Shown here piece by piece: positions 1 to 8,730 of a stretch of 64,000 bases of DNA. The position numbers and the translations under genes were made by a program. The notes under the pieces are model-generated. The model was not told where the DNA came from. It was given only the letters and a program-made list of their open reading frames with translations, and did not search any database. Within the stretch, counting starts at the first letter, position 1; every line of letters starts with the position of its first letter. The stretch is from Paracoccaceae bacterium (lineage in GTDB: Bacteria > Pseudomonadota > Alphaproteobacteria > Rhodobacterales > Rhodobacteraceae). Where the stretch lies: assembly GCA_024304985.1 (NCBI GenBank), contig JAMWZC010000005.1, forward strand, positions 62,001 to 126,000, written 5' to 3'.

Positions 1-1
1 G

Positions 2-451
2 GACTATCATTTCGACCTGACACGCCCCGGTATCGGGCTTTATGGCGGCGCGCCCTTCACGCAGGCGCGGGCTGTCGCCCATGTCAGCCTGCCGGTGATC
101 CAGACCCGCGTGGTCGAGGTGGGCGAGCCTGTGGGCTATGGCAACAGCTGGACCGCCAGCCAGCCGATCCGGCTGGCCACGGTGGCGGCGGGCTATGCCG
201 ACGGCATCCACCGCGCCCTGTCCAAGGGCCTGCATCTTTATGCGGGGGATACGGCCTGTCCGGTGCGCGGGCGGGTCTCGATGGATCTGATCACGGTCGA
301 TATCTCGCATCTGCCCGAGGAACCGCGCAGTCTTGATCTGTTGAACCATGTGCAGACCGTGGACACGCTGGCCGATATCGCGGGCACCATCGGCTATGAG
401 ATCCTGACCTCTCTGGGCAGCCGGTATCAGCGGCGCTATACCGGGGCATGA
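2..451 (+). CDS. alr: Alanine racemase, C-terminal part (5' end outside window)
   Basis: PLP-dependent racemase converting L-Ala to D-Ala for peptidoglycan. Reading in frame from base 2 gives [25 protein letters not shown] is the conserved segment at the end of the alanine racemase TIM barrel. It is followed by the C-terminal beta domain, with the usual AGYADG and [12 protein letters not shown] signatures (catalytic-Tyr and dimer-interface regions). About 149 residues are present, and the N-terminal half with the PLP lysine lies outside the window. The stop overlaps the next start as ATGA at 448-451, so it is probably co-transcribed with the ABC transporter genes. Confidence 0.95.
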   Translation, partial: DYHFDLTRPGIGLYGGAPFTQARAVAHVSLPVIQTRVVEVGEPVGYGNSWTASQPIRLATVAAGYADGIHRALSKGLHLYAGDTACPVRGRVSMDLITVDISHLPEEPRSLDLLNHVQTVDTLADIAGTIGYEILTSLGSRYQRRYTGA

Positions 452-1230
452 TCCTTCTGTCTCCCCTTGCCGCGCTGGGCCGGTCTACCCTTGCGCTTCT
501 GGCCGCTCTGGGCCGCTTCGCCATCTTTACCGGCCAGACCATCAGCCATCTGGCGCGACCGCCCTTCTATCCGCGCGAGTTCGGGCAGGCCTTGTTGCAG
601 ATCGGCTATTTCTCGTTGCCTGTGGTGGGGCTGACCGCCTTGTTTACCGGTGGCGCCCTTGCCTTGCAGATCTACGCCGGCAGCGCCCGCTTTTCGGCGG
701 AAGCGGTGGTGCCGCAGATCGTGGCCATCGGCATGGTGCGCGAGCTTGGTCCCGTGCTGGTCGGCCTGATGATCGCGGCGCGGGTCACATCCAGCATCGC
801 GGCCGAGATCGCCACGATGAAGGTGACCGAACAGATCGACGCGCTGGTGACCCTGTCCACACATCCGATGAAATACCTGACGCTTCCGCGCGTGCTGGCA
901 GCCACGCTGGTGATGCCCATGCTGGTGGGTGTGGGCGATGTGATCGGCATTTATGGCGGGTTTCTGGTTGGCACCGAGAGGCTGGGCTTCAACGCCACCA
1001 CATATCTGAAGAATACGGCCGATTTCCTTGAGATGCGGGACGTCATCTCATCCCTGGCCAAGGGGGCGGTCTTCGGCTTCATCGCCGCGCTCATGGGCTG
1101 CTACTATGGCATGAACTCGGCGCGCGGCGCGATGGGCGTGGGGCGCGCAACCAAAGGATCGGTGGTGGCGGCGGCCATCCTGATCCTGGCGGCGAATTTC
1201 ATCCTGACGGAGGCGTTTTTCTCGGCATGA
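448..1230 (+). CDS. mlaE: MlaE-family ABC transporter permease
   Basis: A 260-residue polytopic inner-membrane protein of the MlaE/YrbE permease family, which moves phospholipids between the inner membrane and periplasm with an MCE protein. The diagnostic cytoplasmic EQID(A)L segment follows a conserved [16 protein letters not shown] stretch, and about five to six hydrophobic segments are visible. The start ATG at 448 overlaps the alr stop and its own stop overlaps the start of the ATPase gene (ATGA), indicating a tightly coupled pair. The MCE-domain substrate-binding partner (MlaD) normally found next to it is not in this window. Confidence 0.93.
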   Translation: MILLSPLAALGRSTLALLAALGRFAIFTGQTISHLARPPFYPREFGQALLQIGYFSLPVVGLTALFTGGALALQIYAGSARFSAEAVVPQIVAIGMVRELGPVLVGLMIAARVTSSIAAEIATMKVTEQIDALVTLSTHPMKYLTLPRVLAATLVMPMLVGVGDVIGIYGGFLVGTERLGFNATTYLKNTADFLEMRDVISSLAKGAVFGFIAALMGCYYGMNSARGAMGVGRATKGSVVAAAILILAANFILTEAFFSA

Positions 1231-1973
1231 TCAGGCTGACCGATGTTCACAAGGCGTTCGGGTCCAATCGCGTGTTGCGCGGGGTGAACCTGCATGTGCC
1301 GAAGGGCACGTCGATGGTGATCATCGGCGGATCGGGCACCGGTAAGTCGATTGCGCTGAAATGCATTCTTGGGCTGGTCACGCCCGACCGCGGCACGATT
1401 GAGGTGGACGGGCAGGATGTGCGCAAGGGCGACCGCGACGCCTTTCTGGCGCGCTTCGGGATGCTGTTTCAGGGCGGCGCTCTGTTCGATTCGCTGCCCG
1501 TCTGGCAGAATGTCGCGTTCCGGCTGATGCGTGGCACGCTGAAACGCCCCAAGGACGAAGCCCGCGCCATCGCGATTGAAAAGCTGCGCCGCGTGGGGCT
1601 GAAACCCGATGTGGCGGACAAGCTGCCTGCGGAACTGTCGGGGGGCATGCAGAAGCGCGTGGGTCTGGCCCGCGCCATCGCCGCCGAGCCCGAGATCATC
1701 TTTTTCGACGAGCCGACCACCGGGCTGGACCCGATCATGGCGGGTGTCATCAATGAGCTGATCCGCGAGATCGTGACCGAGATGGGCGCGACCGCCATGA
1801 CGATCACCCATGACATGACATCGGTACGCGCCATTGCCGACAATGTGGCGATGCTGCATGACGGGGTGATCAAATGGACCGGGCCGGTGGCGCAGATGGA
1901 TGACTCGGGTGATCCCTATCTGGACCAGTTCATCCATGGCCGCGCGACAGGCCCGATCGAGGCGGTGCGATGA
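1227..1973 (+). CDS. mlaF: MlaF-family ABC transporter ATP-binding protein
   Basis: A 248-residue ABC ATPase that energises the MlaE permease. Walker A is GGSGTGKS (about residue 34 on), the ABC signature is ELSGGMQKRVGLARA and Walker B is IIFFDEPTTGLDP, all intact. The SGGMQKR form of the signature and the short length are typical of the Mla/Ttg2 ATPases. The start overlaps the permease stop, and its stop overlaps the next start (ATGA at 1970-1973), so four reading frames from alr onward are stop-start coupled. Confidence 0.94.
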   Translation: MIRLTDVHKAFGSNRVLRGVNLHVPKGTSMVIIGGSGTGKSIALKCILGLVTPDRGTIEVDGQDVRKGDRDAFLARFGMLFQGGALFDSLPVWQNVAFRLMRGTLKRPKDEARAIAIEKLRRVGLKPDVADKLPAELSGGMQKRVGLARAIAAEPEIIFFDEPTTGLDPIMAGVINELIREIVTEMGATAMTITHDMTSVRAIADNVAMLHDGVIKWTGPVAQMDDSGDPYLDQFIHGRATGPIEAVR

Positions 1974-2359
1974 GCACGCTCTTCGAGCCAAGCCCTATCC
2001 TGCTGGCGTTTCTGGCGCTCAAGACCACGATCTACCTGCCCGTGATCCTGCTGCTGGCGCTGCTGCGCGGACTGGTTGCCACGGGTCCGGCGCGGCTTCT
2101 GGCGATGGTGGCGCTGCTGCTGGCCGTGCTGGGGATTGCCGCCCGTGTCGCGCCGCCGCTGCTGGACCTGACAAGCGGGCCGCTGGCGCAGCTTGCCTAT
2201 GATGTGGCCAATGCCGGTGGCGGCATGGTGATCGCACTGACCGCATCGATCCCGCTGGCGATGTCCGGGGTCCTGCCCGGTCGGCGCTGGATTGGGATCG
2301 ACGCGCTGCACGCGCTGCTGATCGCGGCGCTGTTTGTGCTCTGGTGGCTGGCGCAGTGA
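1970..2359 (+). CDS. Small hydrophobic membrane protein, function unknown
   Basis: A 129-residue, Leu/Ala-rich protein with about four predicted membrane helices and few polar residues. I recognise no family motif. It is coupled to mlaF by an ATGA overlap, and its stop overlaps the start region of a PqiA-domain protein. The position suggests an accessory of the Mla-type lipid transporter, since PqiA-like proteins belong to the related Pqi lipid pathway. That functional link is inference from position only. Confidence 0.75.
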   Translation: MSTLFEPSPILLAFLALKTTIYLPVILLLALLRGLVATGPARLLAMVALLLAVLGIAARVAPPLLDLTSGPLAQLAYDVANAGGGMVIALTASIPLAMSGVLPGRRWIGIDALHALLIAALFVLWWLAQ

Positions 2360-2805
2360 AGCGGTCCCGCGCGCATCCCGCGCTGATTGCGGCCAATCTG
2401 GCGTTGCTGATCCTGTTCCCCCTGTCGTGGTTCGCCCCCCTGATGCGTGCGCAACTGCTTCCTTTCTTTCGCGCCGACGAGATTTCGGTCGTATCGGGAC
2501 TGGTCACGCTCTGGAGCGAGGATGTGGTTCTGGCGCTTGTGGTGACGGTGTTTGCGCTTGTGGCGCCGATGCTCAAGACCGCAGGTCTGGCGTTGATCCA
2601 TCTGGGGCGGATGACGCCGCGGCTGTTGCCTGTGGTCGCCATGGCCGGAAAGCTGGCCATGGCGGATATTTTCCTGATCGCGCTTTATATCGTGATCGCC
2701 AAGGGCATGGGCGTGGGACGGCTTGAGGTGGCCTGGGGGCTTTACCTGTTCACGGCCTGTATCCTGGTCTCGTTGGTGCTGTCGCTTCTATCACGGAAAC
2801 AATGA
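2344..2805 (+). CDS. Paraquat-inducible protein A (PqiA) domain membrane protein
   Basis: A 153-residue integral membrane protein resembling one PqiA domain: SVVSGLVTLWSED, then a long hydrophobic segment ending near APMLKTAGL, then MADIFLIALYIVIAK. E. coli PqiA has two such domains and works with an MCE protein in lipid trafficking; this is the single-domain form. The start is ambiguous. GTG at 2344 gives the length quoted, while GTG at 2356 would give a GTGA overlap with the upstream stop and fits the operon's pattern better. No zinc-finger cysteines are present. Confidence 0.85.
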   Translation: MAGAVKRSRAHPALIAANLALLILFPLSWFAPLMRAQLLPFFRADEISVVSGLVTLWSEDVVLALVVTVFALVAPMLKTAGLALIHLGRMTPRLLPVVAMAGKLAMADIFLIALYIVIAKGMGVGRLEVAWGLYLFTACILVSLVLSLLSRKQ

Positions 2806-2960
2806 TGCTGAATTCAGATCATTGGTATCATTCTATCGACTATTTTTTCGATACTTTGGCCTGAATACCCATCGACCGCCTGCGCGCCAGAAAACCGGGC
2901 CGGGGCAGGTCGCTGATTTCAGGGTTTGACCGCCCGGCACCGCTGGGGCATGACTGCGTC

Positions 2961-4325
2961 ATGGCAAAATCCAACAGCTTTTCCTGCAACGCCTGCGGCG
3001 CATCCTTCAACAAGTGGTCCGGGCGCTGTGACGCTTGCGGCGCGTGGAACACGATTGTCGAGGAGGCACCGCTATCCGCCGGTCCCGCCTCGAAAACGCT
3101 GGGGGGCAAGCGCGGCTCGCCCATCAAACTGACCGATCTGGCGACCGAGGAGGCCCCGCCGCCGCGGACCAATTCGGGCATCTCGGAACTGGATCGCGTG
3201 CTGGGTGGCGGGCTGGTGCCATCAAGCGCCATTCTGGTGGGCGGTGATCCGGGGATCGGCAAGTCCACGCTGCTGTTGCAGGCCGCCGCGCGCTTTGCCC
3301 AGGCGGGGCTGAAGACAATCTATGTCTCGGGCGAGGAAGCATCCGCGCAGGTGCGGATGCGGGCGCAGCGTCTGGGACTGGGGGATGCGCCGGTGCAACT
3401 GGCCGCAGCCACCAATCTGCGCGACATCCTGACCACGCTGGAGACAGAGAAGCCGCAGCTGGCGGTGATCGATTCGATTCAGACGATGTGGGCCGACAAT
3501 GTGGAAAGCGCGCCGGGATCGGTGTCGCAGGTGCGCGCGGCGGCGCATGAGTTGACCAATTTTGCCAAGCGGCGGGACATGTCGGTGATCCTTGTGGGCC
3601 ATGTGACCAAGGATGGTCAGATCGCGGGCCCCCGCGTGGTCGAGCACATGGTCGATACCGTGCTCTATTTCGAGGGTGAGCGCGGGCATCAGTTCCGCAT
3701 CCTGCGCGCGGTCAAGAACCGTTTCGGCCCGGCCGACGAGATCGGCGTCTTTGAAATGACCGGATCGGGGCTGGCCGAGGTGCTGAACCCCTCGGCGCTG
3801 TTCCTGTCCGAACGGGGCGAGCCCAGCCCCGGATCGGTGGTCTTTGCGGGGGTCGAGGGCACGCGCCCCCTGCTGGTCGAGTTTCAGGCGCTGGTTGCCC
3901 CATCGCCCCACAGCCAGCCGCGCCGGTCGGTCGTGGGCTGGGATGGCGGGCGTCTGGCGATGATCCTGGCGGTGCTGGAGGCGCGCTGCGGCATTCCCTT
4001 CACGGGGCTTGATGTCTATCTGAACGTGGCGGGCGGCATGAAGGTGACCGAGCCCGCCGCCGATCTGGCCGTGGCCGCAGCCCTGCTGAGTGCGCGGGAA
4101 GACGCCGCCCTGCCGAAGGAAACGGTGATTTTCGGCGAAATCAGTCTGTCGGGTGCCCTGCGGCCGGTCAGTCAGACGGAAAACAGGTTGAAAGAAGCGC
4201 AAAAACTTGGTTTCACAGCGGCCATCGCGCCCTCTGGCGGCAAGCCGGGTGGCGACAGCGGGATGAAGCTGACCCGGATGGGTGATCTGACCGCTTTCGT
4301 GGGCGAGATTTTCGGCGCTGGGTAG
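2961..4325 (+). CDS. radA: DNA repair protein RadA
   Basis: A 454-residue RadA/Sms, the RecA-related branch-migration ATPase of recombinational repair. Domains in order: a zinc finger with Cys9, Cys12, Cys23 and Cys26 (CNACG...CDACG); a RecA-like ATPase with Walker A GGDPGIGKST near residue 94; the RadA-specific KNRFG motif near residue 251; and a C-terminal Lon-protease-like domain. Length and motifs are complete. The 155-base gap upstream is unusually AT-rich for this window and probably carries its promoter. Confidence 0.97.
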   Translation: MAKSNSFSCNACGASFNKWSGRCDACGAWNTIVEEAPLSAGPASKTLGGKRGSPIKLTDLATEEAPPPRTNSGISELDRVLGGGLVPSSAILVGGDPGIGKSTLLLQAAARFAQAGLKTIYVSGEEASAQVRMRAQRLGLGDAPVQLAAATNLRDILTTLETEKPQLAVIDSIQTMWADNVESAPGSVSQVRAAAHELTNFAKRRDMSVILVGHVTKDGQIAGPRVVEHMVDTVLYFEGERGHQFRILRAVKNRFGPADEIGVFEMTGSGLAEVLNPSALFLSERGEPSPGSVVFAGVEGTRPLLVEFQALVAPSPHSQPRRSVVGWDGGRLAMILAVLEARCGIPFTGLDVYLNVAGGMKVTEPAADLAVAAALLSAREDAALPKETVIFGEISLSGALRPVSQTENRLKEAQKLGFTAAIAPSGGKPGGDSGMKLTRMGDLTAFVGEIFGAG

Positions 4326-4389
4326 CGCCACGCCGCGTGGTTAGGGTTTTCGGCGCAGGGTCGCGCCTCAAGGCAAGGAACGGGACGAC

Positions 4390-4950
4390 ATGGAAGGCTT
4401 TACCCTTATCGACGGCGTGGTGGCGGCCGTGATCGTGGTCTCGGCGCTGCTGGCCTATAGCCGCGGCTTCGTGCGCGAGGCGCTGGCGATTGCGGGCTGG
4501 ATCGTGGCGGCCCTGGTCGCGTTCATGTTCGCCCCGCAGGTTCAGCCGCTGGTCAAGGAGATCCCGGTCGTGGGGGCCATGATCGCGGATAGCTGCGAAT
4601 TGTCCATCATCGCGGCCTTCGGTGCGGTCTTTGCCTTGGCCCTTGTGGTCGCGTCGCTGTTCACACCGCTGTTCTCGAACCTTGTGCAACGGTCGGTTCT
4701 GGGTGGGCTGGATCAGGGCGCGGGCTTTCTGTTCGGCGTGCTGCGCGGCATCGTTCTGGTGGCCGTGGCCTTTTTCGCCTATGAAACCATCGCCTCGGCC
4801 CAGCAGATCGCCATGGTCGATGACAGCCGCTCGGCGCGCGTTTTCGCCAATCTGACCGGCCAGATCGGCGAACGGAACCCCGATCAGGCGCTGGGCTGGA
4901 TCGCGCAGCAGTATGAAGACCTTGTCGGTATCTGCGAAGCACCGCAGTAA
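4390..4950 (+). CDS. cvpA: CvpA family membrane protein
   Basis: A 186-residue protein with four hydrophobic segments in the N-terminal two thirds, matching the CvpA family (named for colicin V production). The early motif LIDGVVAAVIVVSALLAYSR is the usual CvpA opening (D-x-hydrophobic-x-R-G-F). AAGGAACGGGAC precedes the start. It lies directly upstream of purF, the same order as cvpA-purF in enterobacteria, which supports the assignment. The family's biochemical role is poorly defined. Confidence 0.93.
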   Translation: MEGFTLIDGVVAAVIVVSALLAYSRGFVREALAIAGWIVAALVAFMFAPQVQPLVKEIPVVGAMIADSCELSIIAAFGAVFALALVVASLFTPLFSNLVQRSVLGGLDQGAGFLFGVLRGIVLVAVAFFAYETIASAQQIAMVDDSRSARVFANLTGQIGERNPDQALGWIAQQYEDLVGICEAPQ

Positions 4951-4965
4951 GTCCTGGTGCGATGG

Positions 4966-4982
4966 ACCGGCGCGCCGCCGGT
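4966..4982 (+). terminator. GC-rich stem-loop between cvpA and purF
   Basis: A perfect 7-bp stem (ACCGGCG / CGCCGGT) with a 3-base loop lies 15 bases after the cvpA stop. No T-run follows, so it is at best an imperfect terminator or an attenuating or processing hairpin ahead of purF. Confidence 0.45.
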
Positions 4983-5069
4983 TCAGATCTTATGTGATCC
5001 TTTCGTGACACTGGCGCGCTGACCCCTTAAGAGGGGGCAGACGCACGCCATTCGGATTCGGAGCTTGCC

Positions 5070-6557
5070 TTGTCCAAACTCATGCCCCCCTCCCATCCTT
5101 TCGATTTCGACGCCTACGGCGACGACGGCGATGACAAGCTGCACGAGGAATGCGGTGTCTTCGGTGTGCTCGGTGTCACTGATGCCGCGAATTTCGTGGC
5201 GCTTGGCCTGCATGCCCTGCAACATCGCGGGCAGGAGGCGGGCGGGATCGTGGCGCATCATCCTGAGTTGGGGTTCAATTCGGCCCATCGCTTCGGCTAT
5301 GTGCGCGACAATTTCACATCGCAGACCTTGATGCAGACCCTGCCCGGCCCCTTGGCCATCGGGCATGTGCGCTATTCCACCGCCGGATCGAAAGGCGCTG
5401 TCATCCGCGACGTGCAGCCGTTCTTCGGCGAGTTTTCCGTGGGGGGTGCCGCGATTGCCCATAACGGCAACATCACCAATGCCGATGCGCTGCGCCGCGA
5501 ATTGATCGAGCGTGGTTCGATCTTCCAGTCCAGTTCCGACAGCGAATGCATCATCCACCTGATGGCGCGGTCCCTGCAACGCAATATCGCCGAACGCATG
5601 GAAGATGCGCTGCGCCGGGTGGAAGGCGCGTTTTCTGTCGTCGCCATGACCCGGACCAAGCTGATCGGTGTGCGCGATCCCTTGGGAGTGCGCCCGCTGG
5701 TGCTGGGCCGCGTGGGCGATGGCTGGGTGCTGTCGTCGGAAACATGCGCGCTGGACATCATCGGGGCCGAGTTCATCCGCGAGATCGAACCCGGCGAGAT
5801 GGTGGTGATCGACCACAAGGGTCTGGAAAGCCGCTTTCCCTTCCGCAAGCAATCGCCGCGCTTCTGTATCTTTGAACATGTCTATTTCTCGCGCCCCGAC
5901 AGCATCATCGGAGGGCGGTCGGTTTATGAAACGCGCCGCCAGATCGGTGTGGAACTGGCGCGCGAGGCACCGCAGGATGCGGATCTGGTCTGCCCGGTGC
6001 CCGACAGCGGAACGCCCGCGGCGATCGGCTTTGCCCATGAGAGCGGGATTCCCTATGGCATGGGTATCATCCGCAACCAGTATATGGGCCGGACCTTCAT
6101 CGAGCCGACCGAGAGCATCCGCAACATGGGTGTGCGCCTGAAGCTGAACGTGAACCGCGCGCTGATCCGGGGCAAGCGGGTGATCCTGGTGGACGATTCG
6201 GTGGTGCGCGGCACTACCAGCCGCAAGATCAAGGAAATGATCCTGGATGCAGGCGCCAAGGAGGTGCATTTCCGCATCGCCTCTCCGCCCACGGCCTGGC
6301 CTTGCTTCTATGGTGTGGACACCCCGCAGCGCGACAAGCTGCTGGCGGCGACCATGACCGAAGAGGAGATGCGCGAGCATCTGGCGGTGGACAGCCTCAA
6401 GTTCATCTCGCTGGACGGGCTTTACCGTGCCGTGGGCGAGGCGCAGGGGCGCAGTGCGAAATGCCCGCAATATTGCGACGCCTGCTTCTCGGGCGAATAT
6501 CCGGTGGCCCCGTCCGACATGATCGAAAAAGGTTTCCAGTTGAAGGCGGCCGAGTGA
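5070..6557 (+). CDS. purF: Amidophosphoribosyltransferase (PurF)
   Basis: First committed step of purine synthesis: PRPP + glutamine to phosphoribosylamine. 495 residues. GGAG at 5060-5063, six bases before TTG 5070, supports a TTG start; ATG 5082 is the alternative. An N-terminal propeptide precedes the Ntn-glutaminase nucleophile Cys28 (EECGVFGV), implying autocatalytic maturation. The PRPP loop is VILVDDSVVRGTTS. Cysteines in CIFEHVYF, PTAWPCFYG and CPQYCDACF match the 4Fe-4S ligands of the Bacillus-type, oxygen-sensitive PurF. The C-terminal CDACFSGEYP confirms the class. Confidence 0.97.
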   Translation: MSKLMPPSHPFDFDAYGDDGDDKLHEECGVFGVLGVTDAANFVALGLHALQHRGQEAGGIVAHHPELGFNSAHRFGYVRDNFTSQTLMQTLPGPLAIGHVRYSTAGSKGAVIRDVQPFFGEFSVGGAAIAHNGNITNADALRRELIERGSIFQSSSDSECIIHLMARSLQRNIAERMEDALRRVEGAFSVVAMTRTKLIGVRDPLGVRPLVLGRVGDGWVLSSETCALDIIGAEFIREIEPGEMVVIDHKGLESRFPFRKQSPRFCIFEHVYFSRPDSIIGGRSVYETRRQIGVELAREAPQDADLVCPVPDSGTPAAIGFAHESGIPYGMGIIRNQYMGRTFIEPTESIRNMGVRLKLNVNRALIRGKRVILVDDSVVRGTTSRKIKEMILDAGAKEVHFRIASPPTAWPCFYGVDTPQRDKLLAATMTEEEMREHLAVDSLKFISLDGLYRAVGEAQGRSAKCPQYCDACFSGEYPVAPSDMIEKGFQLKAAE

Positions 6558-6570
6558 CCTGAAAGGTCAC
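6554..6570 (+). terminator. Stem-loop overlapping the purF stop codon
   Basis: A perfect 7-bp inverted repeat GTGACCT-GAA-AGGTCAC contains the purF TGA. No T-tract follows. It may be a 3'-end stabilising hairpin rather than a factor-independent terminator. Confidence 0.45.
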
Positions 6571-6770
6571 GCGATCAAGCGCCACAAGGGATGCGGACAA
6601 TCCGTCGCAGCCGGATGATGGGACATGCGGCAAGGTTTTGCCCGCGTCTCGGCACCGGATCGCGCATGCCCCGCCGAGGATCGAAAGAGTGGTGCCAGCC
6701 CCCTTTCCCTGCCCTGTCTGCCATGCGACAGGCCGCGTGACGGCAACAGCACAGGGCATGACAGACCGGC

Positions 6771-7046
6771 ATGAGCACGACATATCCAAGCGACGACACA
6801 ACACCCACAACGGAAAAAACCCAATCCGCCGCGACATTGACAGGCCGGCTGCCGCTTGACGGCACAACGCTGCTTGGCACGGTGGTCGCGGGGCAAGCCT
6901 CGCGCGCGCTGATCCGGATGAGCAATGGCAGCGTGCAGCAACTGGGTCTTGGCGACAGGATCGGCGACGCCACCATCGCGGCGATAGAACCGGGCCTGAT
7001 CCACATGATTCGCAATGGCGAGGCCCAGCGGCTGGCCATGCCCTGA
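6771..7046 (+). CDS. Small protein with GspC/PilP-like homology domain (putative)
   Basis: A 91-residue protein. Residues 1-25 are Thr/Ser-rich and probably disordered. Residues 26-91 read as a compact beta domain (LLGTVVAGQASRALIRMSNG, then GLGDRIGDATIAAIEP and a final LAMP) resembling the homology region of type II secretion GspC or PilP, where a GT...A-I--G...-GD-I pattern is typical. No signal peptide or membrane anchor is visible and no secretion genes are nearby. The family call is pattern recognition only. It sits in the 570-base space between purF and the SDR gene. Confidence 0.6.
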   Translation: MSTTYPSDDTTPTTEKTQSAATLTGRLPLDGTTLLGTVVAGQASRALIRMSNGSVQQLGLGDRIGDATIAAIEPGLIHMIRNGEAQRLAMP

Positions 7047-7125
7047 CGCTTGCGCCGCCTGCCCCCTTGACCTTGGGCGCGCAACCCCTCACATCGGGCG
7101 CGACGCAAGCGCGAGGAGAACCAAG

Positions 7126-7767
7126 ATGTCCGAGAAAATCGCCCTGATCACCGGAGCCTCGCGGGGCCTTGGCGCGGCATTGGCCGAGGCGCTGGCCGCC
7201 ACCCATCACATCGTGGCGGTGGGCCGGACCACCGGCGCGCTGGAGGAACTGGACGACCGGATCAAGGCGGCGGGCGGTCAGGCGACACTGGCCCCGATGG
7301 ACATCACCAAGCCCGAGGCGATGGCGCAGCTGTGCCGGTCGATCCATGATCGCTGGGGGCATGTCGATCTTTGGGCGCATACGGCCATTCACGCCGCGCC
7401 CCTGTCCCCCGCCAACACCATCGACGCGCGCGACTGGGACAAATCCGTAGCCTGCAACGTCACGGCGACAGGGCAGTTGATCCCCTATATTGCCCCGCTT
7501 CTGGGACAGGCGGGCACGGCGCTGTTCTTTGACGATCCGCGCGCGGGGCACAAATTCTTTGGTGCCTATGGCGCCACCAAGGCCGCGCAGATCGCGCTGG
7601 CGCAAAGCTGGGCGGCTGAAACCGTCAAGACCGGGCCGCGCGTGCATGTGCTGACCCCAGCCCCCATGCCCACCGCCACCCGCGCGCGCTTTTTCCCTGG
7701 CGAGGATCGCGCGCCCCTGGCGCATTCGCGCGACGAGGCGGCGCGCCTGCTGGCCCTGCTGGGCTGA
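7126..7767 (+). CDS. Short-chain dehydrogenase/reductase (SDR)
   Basis: A 213-residue NAD(P)-dependent oxidoreductase of unknown substrate. Start ATG 7126 is set by GAGGAG at 7112-7117; the frame is open further upstream but that stretch has no SDR character. The cofactor loop TGASRGLG spans residues 9-16. The active-site pair YGATK (Y-x-x-x-K) is present, although the usual NNAG motif is altered (AHTAIHAAP). It is slightly shorter than the usual 240-260 residues, consistent with a truncated C-terminal substrate lobe. Confidence 0.88.
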   Translation: MSEKIALITGASRGLGAALAEALAATHHIVAVGRTTGALEELDDRIKAAGGQATLAPMDITKPEAMAQLCRSIHDRWGHVDLWAHTAIHAAPLSPANTIDARDWDKSVACNVTATGQLIPYIAPLLGQAGTALFFDDPRAGHKFFGAYGATKAAQIALAQSWAAETVKTGPRVHVLTPAPMPTATRARFFPGEDRAPLAHSRDEAARLLALLG

Positions 7768-7775
7768 GCCATCCG

Positions 7776-7802
7776 CTTCATCGTTCCACAAATACTCATT
7801 CC
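7776..7802 (-). repeat. Intergenic TGAGTATTTG repeat, copy 1
   Basis: On the minus strand this reads GAATGAGTATTTGTGGAACG followed by ATGAAG. It is one of six related copies in the window and forms an imperfect inverted pair with the copy at 7849-7872, 46 bases away. Confidence 0.65.
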
Positions 7803-7848
7803 CCGCCTGATCACAGGCACAGGGCCCGCCTGCTGCGATGGGAGAATT

Positions 7849-7872
7849 GCGTATTTGCAGAACGATGAAAGG
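7849..7872 (+). repeat. Intergenic TGAGTATTTG repeat, copy 2
   Basis: Reads GCGTATTTGCAGAACGATGA then AAGG on the plus strand. With copy 1 it could fold a long imperfect stem in the 174-base gap between the SDR gene and surE, possibly ending SDR transcription. Confidence 0.65.
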
Positions 7873-7941
7873 AGGGCGCTGCCTTCTTGCCCCCGTCGCG
7901 CCCGTCCTCTACACCATGAAAAAAGGTGAACCGGGGCAGGC

Positions 7942-8730
7942 ATGCGTATTCTTATTACCAATGACGACGGGATCAACGCGCCGGGTCTGGCCGTACTGGA
8001 GCGCATCGCCGCCGATCTGGCCGGACCGGAGGGCGAGGTCTGGGTCGTGGCCCCTGCTTTCGAACAATCCGGCGTCGCCCATTGCATCAGCTATACCCAT
8101 CCGATGATGATCGCCAAGCTGGGCGAGCGGCGCTTTGCGGCCGAAGGCAGCCCCGCCGATTGCGTGCTGGCGGGCATTCATGACGTGATGGAGGGGGCGG
8201 TGCCCGATCTGGTGCTGTCGGGCGTGAACCGGGGCAACAATTCGGCCGAGAACGCGCTGTATTCCGGCACGCTGGGGGGGGCCATGGAGGCGGCCTTGCA
8301 ACGCATCCCCGCGATGGCGCTGTCGCAATATCTGGGCCCCTCGAACTTTGCCGCGCCCGATCCTTTCGAGGCGGCAGGGGTGCATGGTCCTGCGCTGATC
8401 CGCAAGCTTCTGGCCGCGACGCCAGAGGCCGAGCATGGAGCGGATTACCGGGTGTTCTACAACATCAACTTCCCGCCCGTTCCGGCCGAGGGCGTGCGCG
8501 GGGCGCGCGTGGTGCCGCAGGGGTTCCGCCGCAACACCCGTTTCTCGGTCGAGCCGCATCTGTCGCCCTCGGGGCGGCGTTTCCTGTGGATCAAGGGTGG
8601 CGAGCAGCATGTGCCCACCCTGCCCGGCACCGATGCGGCGGTGAATCTGGACGGCTATATCTCGGTCACGCCGATGCGGGCGGATCTGACGGCACATGAC
8701 CTTCTGGAGCCGTTGAAAGGGATCGAATGA
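7942..8730 (+). CDS. surE: 5'/3'-nucleotidase SurE
   Basis: A 262-residue metal-dependent nucleoside monophosphate phosphatase of the SurE survival-protein family. The N-terminal [10 protein letters not shown] carries the two metal-binding Asp residues, followed by [26 protein letters not shown] is the signature active-site segment, and [10 protein letters not shown] also fits. The stop overlaps the pcm start (ATGA at 8727-8730), giving the widespread surE-pcm-nlpD order linked to stationary-phase survival. Confidence 0.97.
   Translation: MRILITNDDGINAPGLAVLERIAADLAGPEGEVWVVAPAFEQSGVAHCISYTHPMMIAKLGERRFAAEGSPADCVLAGIHDVMEGAVPDLVLSGVNRGNNSAENALYSGTLGGAMEAALQRIPAMALSQYLGPSNFAAPDPFEAAGVHGPALIRKLLAATPEAEHGADYRVFYNINFPPVPAEGVRGARVVPQGFRRNTRFSVEPHLSPSGRRFLWIKGGEQHVPTLPGTDAAVNLDGYISVTPMRADLTAHDLLEPLKGIE

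Noticed and set aside
2806-2960. AT-rich patch before radA as a horizontally acquired remnant
   Set aside because: The stretch is short, contains no coding signal or boundary repeats, and an AT-rich promoter explains it more simply.
4951-5069. A purine riboswitch ahead of purF
   Set aside because: Only a simple 7-bp GC hairpin is visible; no three-way-junction core or conserved loop sequences could be identified.
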